A DNA stretch of 35,902 nt from Lachnospiraceae bacterium (GTDB lineage: Bacteria > Bacillota > Clostridia > Lachnospirales > Lachnospiraceae). Below are positions 16,641-24,201 of this stretch, piece after piece (position 1 is the stretch's first letter; the number at the start of each line of letters is the position of its first letter). A model generated the notes under the pieces. That model worked only from the letters and a program-made list of their open reading frames with translations, did no database searches and had not been told where the DNA came from. The stretch spans positions 1-35,902 of the forward strand of contig CAAGQC010000057.1 of NCBI GenBank assembly GCA_900771995.1, read 5' to 3'. A program made the translations under genes and the position numbers.

Positions 16641-18296
16641 ATGATCACAGTGAAGATAAACGGGGAAGAGAGACAATATCCTCAGGGGGCAACCTATGAG
16701 GATGTGGCCAACGATTACCAGCAGGAGTATGAGAATCTGATCGCTCTGGCAGCCAGAGACGGCAAAATCAGAGAACTGTTCAAAAAGCTGACGAGGGATT
16801 GCGAGGTCACCTTTTTTACCTTGAAGGATGACTTGGGCAACAAGACCTATGTGCGTTCCGCCACCATGCTGTTTTTGAAAGCGGTATTTGATGTCTACGG
16901 CAGAGAGGCGGCCCAGAGCTGCCGCGTGGAATTTGCCATCGGCAACGGCTCCTATATCTCCTCCAGAGGGCAGATCGCTGCCACAGAGGACAATGCAGCG
17001 AAGATCCGTGACAGAATGTGGGAACTGGTGGAGGCAAAGACACCGTTTTTGAAAAGATCCTATTCGCTGGACAATGCCATGGAACTGTTCCATAAGGAAG
17101 GCATGAAGGATAAGGAAAAGCTGTTCCGTTACCGCAGAGGTTCCTTCGTGAACATCTACGAAATGGATGGCTATTATGACTATTATTACGGTTATATGCT
17201 GCCCAATGCGGGATATGTGAGGTGGTTTGATGTCATAGCCTATGACGAGGGCTTTATGCTTCTGTTACCGGATAAAAGTGATCCCACGCAGGTGAAGCCT
17301 TTTGAGGAGCGGAGGATGCTGTTCCAGACTCTGAAGGAATCTGAAGAGTGGGGCAAAAAGGTTGGCATCGAGACAGTAGGAGATTTAAACGACCAGATCT
17401 GCAGAGGCTCTTTAAGTGAACTGATCCTGGTGCAGGAAGCGGAGCAGGAGCGTAAGATCGGCGAGATTGCCAAGGATATTGTGAGCAGAGGCGGCGTCAA
17501 ATTCGTCATGATCGCGGGACCGTCCTCCTCCGGCAAGACCAGCTTCTCCCACAGACTGTCCATCCAGTTGAAGACCCTGGGCAAGACCCCGCATCCTATC
17601 GGACTGGATGATTATTTTGTGGACAGAGAGTTTACTCCCAGGGATGAAAACGGTGATTACAACTTCGAATGTCTGGAAGCCATTGATGTAAAACAGTTCA
17701 ACGATGATATGTGCAGACTGCTGGCCGGAGAGCGGGTGGAGCTGCCCTCCTTTAACTTCAAGACCGGAAAGCGGGAGTACAAGGGGAATTTCAAGCAGCT
17801 GGGGCCGGATGATATCCTTGTTATCGAGGGGATCCACGGACTGAATGAGAAGACCTCCTATGCCCTTCCCGAGGAGAGCAAATACAAGATCTACATCAGC
17901 GCGCTGACCAATATCAACATTGACGAGCACAACCGGATTCCCACCACCGACGGCAGACTTCTGCGACGGATGGTCAGAGATGCCCGAACCAGAGGTGCGG
18001 ATGCGAGACGTACCATCGGTATGTGGGCTTCTGTGCGCCGGGGAGAGGAACAGAATATTTTCCCGTTCCAGGAGGATGCGGATGCCATGTTCAACTCCGT
18101 GCTGATCTATGAACTGGCAGTCTTAAAGCAGTTCGCAGAGCCGTTGCTGTTCCAGATCGACAAGGGCGAGCCGGAATATTACGAGGCCAAGCGGCTGTTA
18201 AAGTTCTTAGAGTATTTCCTGGGTGTGACCAGCGAAAGCCTTCCCAACAACTCTCTATGCAGAGAGTTCGTGGGCGGAAGCTGCTTCAACGTGTAA
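16641..18296 (+). CDS. TGS-domain nucleoside (uridine) kinase-like protein
   Basis: A 551-residue protein. It has an N-terminal TGS-like ubiquitin fold (residues 1-60, 'MITVKINGEERQYPQGATYE') and a domain resembling the second additional domain of threonyl-tRNA synthetase (to about 200). A phosphoribulokinase/uridine-kinase P-loop domain carries 'IAGPSSSGKTSFSHRLS' (about 291-307), 'GLDDYFVDREFTP' and 'LVIEGIHGLN'. This architecture is widespread in Clostridia and annotated as nucleoside or uridine kinase; the meaning of the tRNA-synthetase-like half is unknown. The ATG at 16641 was selected for AGGGTGAG upstream and the clean domain start; an in-frame ATG at 16584 would overlap trmK. It ends the dgt-to-kinase unit; a copy of a dispersed repeat begins 13 bp after its stop. 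Confidence 0.9.
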   Translation: MITVKINGEERQYPQGATYEDVANDYQQEYENLIALAARDGKIRELFKKLTRDCEVTFFTLKDDLGNKTYVRSATMLFLKAVFDVYGREAAQSCRVEFAIGNGSYISSRGQIAATEDNAAKIRDRMWELVEAKTPFLKRSYSLDNAMELFHKEGMKDKEKLFRYRRGSFVNIYEMDGYYDYYYGYMLPNAGYVRWFDVIAYDEGFMLLLPDKSDPTQVKPFEERRMLFQTLKESEEWGKKVGIETVGDLNDQICRGSLSELILVQEAEQERKIGEIAKDIVSRGGVKFVMIAGPSSSGKTSFSHRLSIQLKTLGKTPHPIGLDDYFVDREFTPRDENGDYNFECLEAIDVKQFNDDMCRLLAGERVELPSFNFKTGKREYKGNFKQLGPDDILVIEGIHGLNEKTSYALPEESKYKIYISALTNINIDEHNRIPTTDGRLLRRMVRDARTRGADARRTIGMWASVRRGEEQNIFPFQEDADAMFNSVLIYELAVLKQFAEPLLFQIDKGEPEYYEAKRLLKFLEYFLGVTSESLPNNSLCREFVGGSCFNV

Positions 18297-18308
18297 GCTA
18301 TTGGCCCC

Positions 18309-18338
18309 TTTTTGCAAATGGGGTTCTGAATAGTTTAC
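18309..18338 (+). repeat. Dispersed repeat end, copy B
   Basis: TGCAAATGGGGTTCTGAATA within this stretch matches copy C at 19676-19717 except at two positions and is related to the right end of copy A at 10751-10787. CCCC at 18305-18308 could pair with the GGGG at 18320-18323. It is followed by three 8-base tandem units (GTTTACAC, GGTTACAC, GGTTACCG; about 18333-18356) just before the rnpB promoter. Confidence 0.7.
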
Positions 18339-18368
18339 ACGGTTACACGGTTACCGGCGCAATTCTAC

Positions 18369-18398
18369 TTGACTTTTTCATGGTAGAACAGATATAAT
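18369..18398 (+). promoter_or_regulatory. Promoter of rnpB
   Basis: TTGACT at 18369-18374 and a perfect TATAAT at 18393-18398 are 18 bases apart. The predicted start near 18405 matches the 5' end of the RNase P RNA. Confidence 0.85.
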
Positions 18399-18404
18399 CG
18401 AACA

Positions 18405-18748
18405 GGTGTAAGTAAGATAGATGATCGCGGCTGCTTTATGCAGGTGAGGAAAGTCCGGGCTTCACAGGGCAGGATGCCAGATAACGTCTGGTGGAGGTGA
18501 CTCCAAGGCTAGTGCAACAGAGATATACCGCCGGCTTTTGGCCGGTAAGGGTGGAAAGGCAGTGTAAGAGACTACCGTCCGGCTGGTAACAGACGGAGCC
18601 ATGTAAACCCCATCCGAAGCAAGACCAAACAGAAAGCTATAGACCGGCCCGGTCTGCTTTCAGGTAGGTCGCTTGATGCGGCTGGTGACAGCCGTACTAG
18701 ATAGATGATCGTCATATACAGAACTCGGCTTATTTTTTGCTTACACCT
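18405..18748 (+). ncRNA. rnpB: RNase P RNA
   Basis: The catalytic RNA that trims tRNA precursors. The universally conserved core is clear: GAGGAAAGTCCGGGC (18446-18460) of P4, ACAGGGCAGGATGCC, ATAACGTCTGG, a Shine-like GAGACTACCG segment, and the 3' conserved ACAGAACTCGGCTTAT (about 18719-18734). The outer ends GGTGTAAG (18405-18412) and CTTACACC (18740-18747) are complementary and would extend helix P1, which fits the start predicted from the promoter. Exact mature ends are estimates. A long reading frame starting at 18705 inside this RNA is not a real gene start. Confidence 0.95.
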
Positions 18749-18761
18749 TTTGAGAAAAATG

Positions 18762-18786
18762 CGGACTGCAGATGCGGTCCGTTTTC
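18762..18786 (+). terminator. Terminator after rnpB
   Basis: CGGAC (18762-18766) pairs with GTCCG (18777-18781), followed by TTTTCTGTT; the A run at 18756-18759 could extend the stem against the T run. It lies 14 bases past the predicted P1 end. Confidence 0.65.
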
Positions 18787-18836
18787 TGTTATTAACAGAA
18801 TATATCAGATGGCAGAGCACGTCTGGCGGAGAAGTT

Positions 18837-19709
18837 ATGGAGAAAAAGGATAAAAAGCAGAGAAAAATAAAAACGACGGCGGCAACAGCGGCAACTGTTG
18901 CAATAGTATGCTGCCTGCTGCTTTTCACCGGTTGTGGACAGAGCACCGGGAAGAATGGGGATGTCAGCACCCAAACTGTGGAACAAAAAGCCTCGGATGA
19001 AAAAGACGGCACACAGCAGACGGACGCAGGAATGGAAGTTACAGAACTGCCGGTGCAGGAGGAACGGAAGCTGACAGAGACGGATCAGCGGGTGTTAAAA
19101 TCCATGGTAGAGATCCGGGCGGGAGATCTGCAGGGCAGCGGTGTGATCTATGACGAAGAGGAAAATTCCCTGCTGATCGCCACAGCGGGTCACGTACTGG
19201 CCCATGATACCGGAGAAATTCAGGTGACATTCCCGGACGGAACGCAGGTGACAGCGGCCGGAGCAGAGACTGTGGACAGCTGTGATCTGGCATTTCTGTG
19301 GGTGGACAAGGCGGAACTGTTGGAAAACACTTGGAAAGCCTGCCTTCCGGTAACGACGGACCGGAAGGTGTTCGATGCGCTGGAAGTCTATGACGATGTA
19401 TGGATGTACGGCGGTGAGAGCGGAGAACCGGTCTATGCCTTCGTGGTGGATCCCTGGATCTACGTGGAAGATTTTGAACAGTATATGTTACTGTTGCAGG
19501 GGCTGATGGTGCCCGGTATGTCGGGAGGCGGAGCCTTTACGGAGGACGGCGTGTTCCTGGGGATTCTGTGCGGGGCCGACGAAGAGGGAAAAGTGGCCGT
19601 GGTGCCCTACAGCATGGTTGAGGCGGAGCGGAGCACCCTCGACATTCATAAAAGTGTCTGCTTGCGCAGCCAGCGCCGCATCGCAGCGATTTTGCGAATG
19701 GGGTGCTGA
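18837..19709 (+). CDS. Trypsin-like serine protease-family lipoprotein
   Basis: A 290-residue predicted lipoprotein: basic N-terminus, hydrophobic stretch, then lipobox LFTG-Cys near residue 34, a Ser/Thr/Glu-rich linker, and a chymotrypsin-fold domain from about residue 85. Catalytic candidates are visible: His in 'ATAGHVL', Asp in 'SCDLAFLWV' and Ser in 'VPGMSGGGAF', where the usual GNSGGP is altered to GMSGGG. There is no PDZ domain, so it is shorter than HtrA/DegP. The catalytic triad looks complete, but the altered oxyanion-loop residues make activity uncertain. Start ATG 18837 follows GGAG and precedes the signal sequence. The last residues (IAAILRMGC) and the stop codon are encoded by repeat copy C, so the original C-terminus has probably been replaced. 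Confidence 0.85.
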   Translation: MEKKDKKQRKIKTTAATAATVAIVCCLLLFTGCGQSTGKNGDVSTQTVEQKASDEKDGTQQTDAGMEVTELPVQEERKLTETDQRVLKSMVEIRAGDLQGSGVIYDEEENSLLIATAGHVLAHDTGEIQVTFPDGTQVTAAGAETVDSCDLAFLWVDKAELLENTWKACLPVTTDRKVFDALEVYDDVWMYGGESGEPVYAFVVDPWIYVEDFEQYMLLLQGLMVPGMSGGGAFTEDGVFLGILCGADEEGKVAVVPYSMVEAERSTLDIHKSVCLRSQRRIAAILRMGC

Positions 19710-19717
19710 ATAGTTAC
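19676..19717 (+). repeat. Dispersed repeat end, copy C
   Basis: This stretch shares CATCG..G..CGATTTTGCGAAT, then GGGGTGCTGAATAGTTA, with copy A's right end (10741-10783) and with copy B (18309). It encodes the last residues and TGA stop of the upstream protease gene. ATCG-CAG-CGAT forms a small hairpin inside it. Confidence 0.75.
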
Positions 19718-19808
19718 AAAAATTTAATAATCGTTTTATTGACAATACTGTAAATATGATAGAAAATAAAAAGGATGGGTTTTCAGAACCAGATTGGAGG
19801 AAAAAACA

Positions 19809-21038
19809 ATGACGAAAATAGATGTAGTATCCGGATTCCTGGGTGCCGGCAAGACCACCCTGATCAAAAAGCTGTTAAAGGAAGCATTAGACGGCAGCAA
19901 GACCGTTCTGATTGAAAACGAGTTCGGTGAGATCGGTATCGATGGCGGCTTCTTAAAAGAGGCCGGAATCGAGATCAAGGAGATGAACTCCGGTTGTATC
20001 TGCTGCTCTCTGGTAGGCGACTTTGGTACTTCCCTGAAGGAGGTTATCAGCACCTACGCTCCCGAGCGTATCCTGATCGAGCCCTCCGGTGTCGGCAAGC
20101 TGTCCGATGTCCTGAAGGCTGTGGAGAACGTGGCAGGTGACCTGGATGTGGAGATCAACAGCGCGGTAGCAGTGGTAGATGCATCCAAGTGCAAGATGTA
20201 TATGAAGAACTTCGGCGAATTTTTCAGCAACCAGATTGAATACGCCGGAACCATTATCTTAAGCAGAACCGATAAGGTGGATCAGGCCAAGCTGAATGCC
20301 TGCGTAGAGATGATCCGTGAGCACAACGACAAGGCTACCATCATCACCACCCCTCTGGACCAGCTGGACGGTAAGGAAGTGCTTAAGACCATCGAAGGCG
20401 CTGACAAGCTGGAAGACATGATGAAGGAAATGCTGGAGCATATCCACGACGATCACGGTGAGGATGAGTGCTGCGATCACGACCATGACCATGAGCATCA
20501 CCATCATCACGACCATGATGAAGATGACCATGACCATGAGTGCTGCTGTGGACATCATCACGATGACGACGATGATGAAGACGAGCATGAGCATCACCAT
20601 CATCATGACCATGACGAAGACGAGCATGAACATCACCATCATCACGATCATGATGAAGACCACGACCATGAGCATCATCATGACCACGATCATGAACATG
20701 ACGAGAACTGCACCTGCGGCTGCCACGATCATGACCATGACCACCACCATCATCACCATCACGCAGACGAAGTATTCACCAGCTGGGGGATCGAGACACC
20801 CAACACCTACAGCGCAGAGGACATCGAGAAGATCCTTACCGCTCTGGACAGCGGAGAGTACGGTGCGATCCTGCGTGCCAAGGGTATGGTACCTGCTCCC
20901 GATGGAACCTGGGTATATTACGATTATGTTCCCGAAGAGCATGATATCAGAAGCGGTAAGCCGGAAGTTACCGGTAAGATCTGTGTCATCGGTTCAAAAC
21001 TGGATGAGGACAAGCTGGCAGAACTGTTCCGCAAGTAA
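19809..21038 (+). CDS. G3E-family (CobW-like) GTPase with very long His-rich metal-binding region
   Basis: A 409-residue GTP-dependent metallochaperone-like protein. P-loop GFLGAGKTTL at residues 9-18, the G3E metal motif C63-x-C65-C66 in 'SGCICCSLVG', Walker-B-like 'RILIEPSGVG' and 'SRTDKVDQ' as the base-recognition motif. Residues about 211-318 are almost wholly His, Asp, Glu and Cys, with roughly fifty histidines plus CCC, CTCGC and CC clusters. A CobW C-terminal domain follows. The family delivers zinc, cobalt or nickel to target proteins; zinc is favoured here because a ZIP transporter and a YcgQ-like domain protein lie downstream, though that is inference. GGAGG precedes the ATG. TTGACA at 19739 may be part of its promoter, but the -10 box is unclear. 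No convincing Zur box was found. Confidence 0.92.
   Translation: MTKIDVVSGFLGAGKTTLIKKLLKEALDGSKTVLIENEFGEIGIDGGFLKEAGIEIKEMNSGCICCSLVGDFGTSLKEVISTYAPERILIEPSGVGKLSDVLKAVENVAGDLDVEINSAVAVVDASKCKMYMKNFGEFFSNQIEYAGTIILSRTDKVDQAKLNACVEMIREHNDKATIITTPLDQLDGKEVLKTIEGADKLEDMMKEMLEHIHDDHGEDECCDHDHDHEHHHHHDHDEDDHDHECCCGHHHDDDDDEDEHEHHHHHDHDEDEHEHHHHHDHDEDHDHEHHHDHDHEHDENCTCGCHDHDHDHHHHHHHADEVFTSWGIETPNTYSAEDIEKILTALDSGEYGAILRAKGMVPAPDGTWVYYDYVPEEHDIRSGKPEVTGKICVIGSKLDEDKLAELFRK
20440..20763 (+). repeat. Low-complexity His/Asp codon repeat
   Basis: A run of imperfect CATGACCATGA and CATCACCATCATCAC units codes for the His-rich part of the G3E GTPase. Such DNA can expand or contract by slippage in steps of three, changing the metal capacity of the protein between strains. 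Confidence 0.85.
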
Positions 21039-21092
21039 GTTTACGGAAAGAATTTTGCATACAGCAGCATAAGAAAGAGAAAGGTATGAATT

Positions 21093-22025
21093 ATGACGAA
21101 ACCAGTCTATATCATAAACGGTTTTCTGGAGAGTGGTAAGACGGAATTTATCACATTTACGCTGGGACAGCCCTATTTCCAGATCAAGGGCAGGACACTG
21201 CTCATTCTCTGTGAAGAGGGAGAGAATGAATACGATCCCGCACTTCTGAAAAAGAGCCGCACGGATGTGGTGCTGATCGAGGAGGAAGAGGAGTTCAATC
21301 CGAACCATCTGATCGAACTGGAGAAGCAGTACAGGCCCGCCCGGATCATCATTGAGTACAATGGCATGTGGAACTTCAAGAACATGAAGCTGCCCTGGTA
21401 CTGGAAAGTGGAACAGCAGATCACAACCATCGACGGCTCCACCTTCCCCATGTACTACACCAATATGAAGTCTCTGCTGGCAGAGATGATCCGCAAGTCC
21501 GAGATGATCATTTTCAACCGTTGCGACGGTATCAAGGATCTGAATGTATACAAGCGTAACATCAAGGCGGTGAATCCTTCCGCAGATGTGATCTTCGAGG
21601 ATTCCAACGGAGAGATCGACGAGATCTTCGAGGAGGATCTGCCCTACGATCTGAATCAGGATCCCATCGTACTGGACAATCAGGGCTACGGCATCTGGTA
21701 TCTGGATTCCATGGATCATCTGGAACGCTATGAAGGGAAGAATATCCAGTTCCTGGCCATGGTACTGAAGCCCGAGGAATATCCCGACGGCTATTTCGTG
21801 CCGGGACGCATGGCAATGACCTGCTGTGCGGAGGATATGGCATTTTTGGGCTATGCCTGTGAGTATGCGGGCACGAAGGACCTGAAGCAGAAGGAATGGG
21901 TCAAGGTGACGGCGAAGGTTGCCAAAGAATACTTCGCAGATTATAAGGGAGAGGGTCCCGTACTCCATGCCATCAGCGTGGAGAAGGCGAAAGCTCCCAA
22001 GGATCCCGTGATCAGTTTTAACTAG
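21093..22025 (+). CDS. P-loop protein with G3E-like N-terminus and YcgQ/DUF1980-like C-terminal domain
   Basis: A 310-residue soluble protein. The N-terminal half starts like a G3E GTPase with 'VYIINGFLESGKTEF' (P-loop at 10-17), and N142-R-C-D145 fits the base-recognition NKxD position, but the CxCC metal motif of true G3E proteins is absent. The C-terminal part (about 215-310), with 'FLAMVLKPEEYPDGYF', 'GRMAMTCCAEDMAF' (MTCC at 242-245) and a 'KAPKDP' ending, resembles the C-terminal domain of YcgQ/TIGR03943 (DUF1980) proteins, which partner a YcgR-type permease. No separate YcgQ or YcgR is adjacent. It follows the His-rich GTPase by 54 bp. A role in moving or sensing a metal at the membrane is inferred from context; the fusion reading needs a domain search. 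Confidence 0.75.
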   Translation: MTKPVYIINGFLESGKTEFITFTLGQPYFQIKGRTLLILCEEGENEYDPALLKKSRTDVVLIEEEEEFNPNHLIELEKQYRPARIIIEYNGMWNFKNMKLPWYWKVEQQITTIDGSTFPMYYTNMKSLLAEMIRKSEMIIFNRCDGIKDLNVYKRNIKAVNPSADVIFEDSNGEIDEIFEEDLPYDLNQDPIVLDNQGYGIWYLDSMDHLERYEGKNIQFLAMVLKPEEYPDGYFVPGRMAMTCCAEDMAFLGYACEYAGTKDLKQKEWVKVTAKVAKEYFADYKGEGPVLHAISVEKAKAPKDPVISFN

Positions 22026-22039
22026 AAAGGATCGGCTCT

Positions 22040-23314
22040 ATGAAAAAGAATCCCATAAAGAGCGGCCTGCGGGAGACAACGGCAGGAAAAGTGACATTTC
22101 TTTTCCTGCTGTTTTTGTATACCGGGGTCATGCTATATCTGTTCTGGATGGAATGCTATCAGGTGCCAGGTTTCCAGTCGGACATGCCGGACTATGTGAA
22201 TAAGGTGGCAGGCATTCCGGGCAATTATGAGTTCCCTTATCCGATTCTGTTCTGGACAGCCAGACTTTCTGCCTGGCTGATCGGAGCGAAAGCGGCTATG
22301 GCCATTACCACGGCATTATTTAATCTGGCGGCGGTGGTCATCACAAAATATTACATGAACCGGGAGATCCGGAAAGTAAGTCATTATGAAAGCCTGACCC
22401 ATGGAAAACAGGTCATGACGGATATCCTTGTGACACTGCTTGTTTTTGCCCTGTTTTTGCTTTCCAACCTGTATTCTCCCAAGAATACAGCGTTTTTCGG
22501 CTTTGATTATGCGTATCGCTGCATGGGGATCTATACGCCGAATCCTTTCTGGAATGCCACTTATCTGGCCACCAGACCCTTTGCAATTCTCTGCTTTTTC
22601 GAGACGGTGAAGGTGCTGGGGGAATATCAGAGGGAGTTTCAGTGGAAGAACTGTGTCCTGTTCGCGGCCAGCCTCCTGCTGACTACCATGACCAAGCCCA
22701 GCTACACCATGGTAGTGGTGCCGCTGATCGGCCTGATCCTTCTGGTCCAGCTGATCGTAAGCAGGGGAAAAATCTTTCGTAACGCTTTCTGCCTGTGCGT
22801 GACCATGATCCCCACAGGAATCGCCTTGCTGTATCAGTTCTCCGGAATCTTCACCGGAACGAATGTCATGGGGGAGGAGACCGGCATCGCCATCGGCTTT
22901 GCGAAGGTATGGAGCAATTATTCCAAGAGCATTCCCTTAAGCATTGTCATGGGAATGGCTCTGCCCATCGGTGTCCTGTTCCTGAATCTGGTCTTTGATT
23001 TTAAAACTATCAGACAGAACCGGTATTACTGGTTCGCATGGCTGAATTATCTTGCGGGTACGCTGATGTTTCTGGTCTTCTATGAAAAGGGCTTCCGCAT
23101 GATGCATGCCAATTTTTCCTGGGGCTATATGCACGGCATGTTTTTCGTGTTCCTGATGACGCTGATCGTCATGGTGAAAAATATCAGGGAGTGGTGGAAA
23201 AGCTGGAAAGTGATCTTCGTCGTTGGGGAGATCGCCGTATTTTTCTACCATCTGGTATGTGGTGTGAATTTCCTGCTGTATGCGGTTATGGGCAATGATC
23301 TGGCAGGATTTTAA
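22040..23314 (+). CDS. Polytopic membrane protein, function unknown
   Basis: A 424-residue integral membrane protein with about eleven hydrophobic helices spread over the whole length and a first extracytoplasmic loop containing 'DMPDYVNKVAGIPGNYEFPYPIL', here shortened to its key residues Asp-Met-Pro-Asp and Tyr-Pro. A basic N-terminus precedes TM1 (about 18-37). The long loop after TM1 followed by many helices recalls GT-C type glycosyltransferases or polysaccharide polymerases of the EpsG kind, but no diagnostic motif is certain. It starts 14 bp after the P-loop/YcgQ-like gene and ends 88 bp before a ZIP transporter, so it is co-transcribed with metal genes. It is not a recognisable YcgR permease. 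Function not assigned. Confidence 0.8.
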   Translation: MKKNPIKSGLRETTAGKVTFLFLLFLYTGVMLYLFWMECYQVPGFQSDMPDYVNKVAGIPGNYEFPYPILFWTARLSAWLIGAKAAMAITTALFNLAAVVITKYYMNREIRKVSHYESLTHGKQVMTDILVTLLVFALFLLSNLYSPKNTAFFGFDYAYRCMGIYTPNPFWNATYLATRPFAILCFFETVKVLGEYQREFQWKNCVLFAASLLLTTMTKPSYTMVVVPLIGLILLVQLIVSRGKIFRNAFCLCVTMIPTGIALLYQFSGIFTGTNVMGEETGIAIGFAKVWSNYSKSIPLSIVMGMALPIGVLFLNLVFDFKTIRQNRYYWFAWLNYLAGTLMFLVFYEKGFRMMHANFSWGYMHGMFFVFLMTLIVMVKNIREWWKSWKVIFVVGEIAVFFYHLVCGVNFLLYAVMGNDLAGF

Positions 23315-23402
23315 TTTTAACGGCAACGATTGATTTACGAGGCAGACAAGATACCATCTTGCTGCGGGTTACATAAAATAATGAGAGAAAGGAGAGTGTT
23401 TC

Positions 23403-24185
23403 ATGAATTTAAATATAGTAGCCGGTCTTCTGATTCCGTTTCTGGGAACGACTGCGGGGGCAGCCTGTGTCTTTTTCCTGAAAAAACAGATTGGCGGCAA
23501 CATTCAGAGAATATTTACCGGATTCGCTGCCGGTGTCATGGTAGCGGCTTCGGTGTGGTCTTTACTGATACCGGCCATGGATATGTGCGAAGAGATGGGA
23601 AAGCTTGCATTTCTTCCTGCAGTGATCGGCTTCCTGATCGGTATTGTTTTTTTGTTGTTCATCGATAGTCTGGTACCCCATCTGCATGTGGGAAGCGATG
23701 CGCCGGAGGGACATAAGAGCAGCCTGAACCGCACGGCCATGCTGATGCTGGCGGTGACCATCCACAATTTCCCCGAGGGTGCAGCCTGCGGCGCGATTTT
23801 CGCCGGAGTGTTGAACGGGGACGGAACGGTTACCATGGCGGGAGCATTGACACTGGCCATCGGTATCGCTATCCAGAATTTCCCGGAGGGAGCCATTATT
23901 TCCCTGCCCCTGCGCAGTGAGGGCAATAAAAGAGGAAAATCCTTTGCGCTGGGTGTACTTTCGGGAGCGGTGGAGCCGGTGGGAGCGATCTTGGCCATTG
24001 CACTGGCAAGTATCGTAACACCGATTTTACCTTATATGCTGGCCTTTGCGGCCGGTGCCATGATCTATGTGGTAGTGGAGGAACTGATCCCGGAAGCCAG
24101 TGAGGGAGAGCATTCCAATCTGGGCACCATCGCCTTCGCTATCGGATTCTCCCTGATGATGATGTTAGATGTGGCTCTGGGCTGA
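23403..24185 (+). CDS. ZIP family metal transporter
   Basis: A 260-residue transporter with about eight transmembrane helices that brings Zn2+ (or Fe2+, Mn2+) into the cytoplasm. The two metal-site helices are clear: 'VTIHNFPEGAACGAIFAG' (HNFPEG near 121-126) and 'IAIQNFPEGAIISLPL' (QNFPEG near 158-163). A short loop 'PHLHVGSDAPEGH' between TM3 and TM4 supplies further histidines. The length and motifs match bacterial ZupT/GufA-like proteins. Its proximity to the His-rich G3E GTPase is the main reason to read this cluster as zinc handling. GGAG precedes the ATG. The next gene, ylmH, starts 17 bp later. Confidence 0.93.
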   Translation: MNLNIVAGLLIPFLGTTAGAACVFFLKKQIGGNIQRIFTGFAAGVMVAASVWSLLIPAMDMCEEMGKLAFLPAVIGFLIGIVFLLFIDSLVPHLHVGSDAPEGHKSSLNRTAMLMLAVTIHNFPEGAACGAIFAGVLNGDGTVTMAGALTLAIGIAIQNFPEGAIISLPLRSEGNKRGKSFALGVLSGAVEPVGAILAIALASIVTPILPYMLAFAAGAMIYVVVEELIPEASEGEHSNLGTIAFAIGFSLMMMLDVALG

Positions 24186-24201
24186 GGAAAGGTGAAACGT
24201 C

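Noticed and set aside
18705..18836. In-frame upstream extension of the protease-like gene beginning inside rnpB
   Set aside because: The extension overlaps the conserved 3' part of RNase P RNA, has no ribosome binding site, and would place extra residues before a normal lipoprotein signal sequence that starts at 18837.
20259..20942. Long minus-strand frame rich in Met and Val
   Set aside because: It is the complement of the His/Asp codon repeat of the G3E GTPase; the composition is fully explained by that repeat and there is no start signal.
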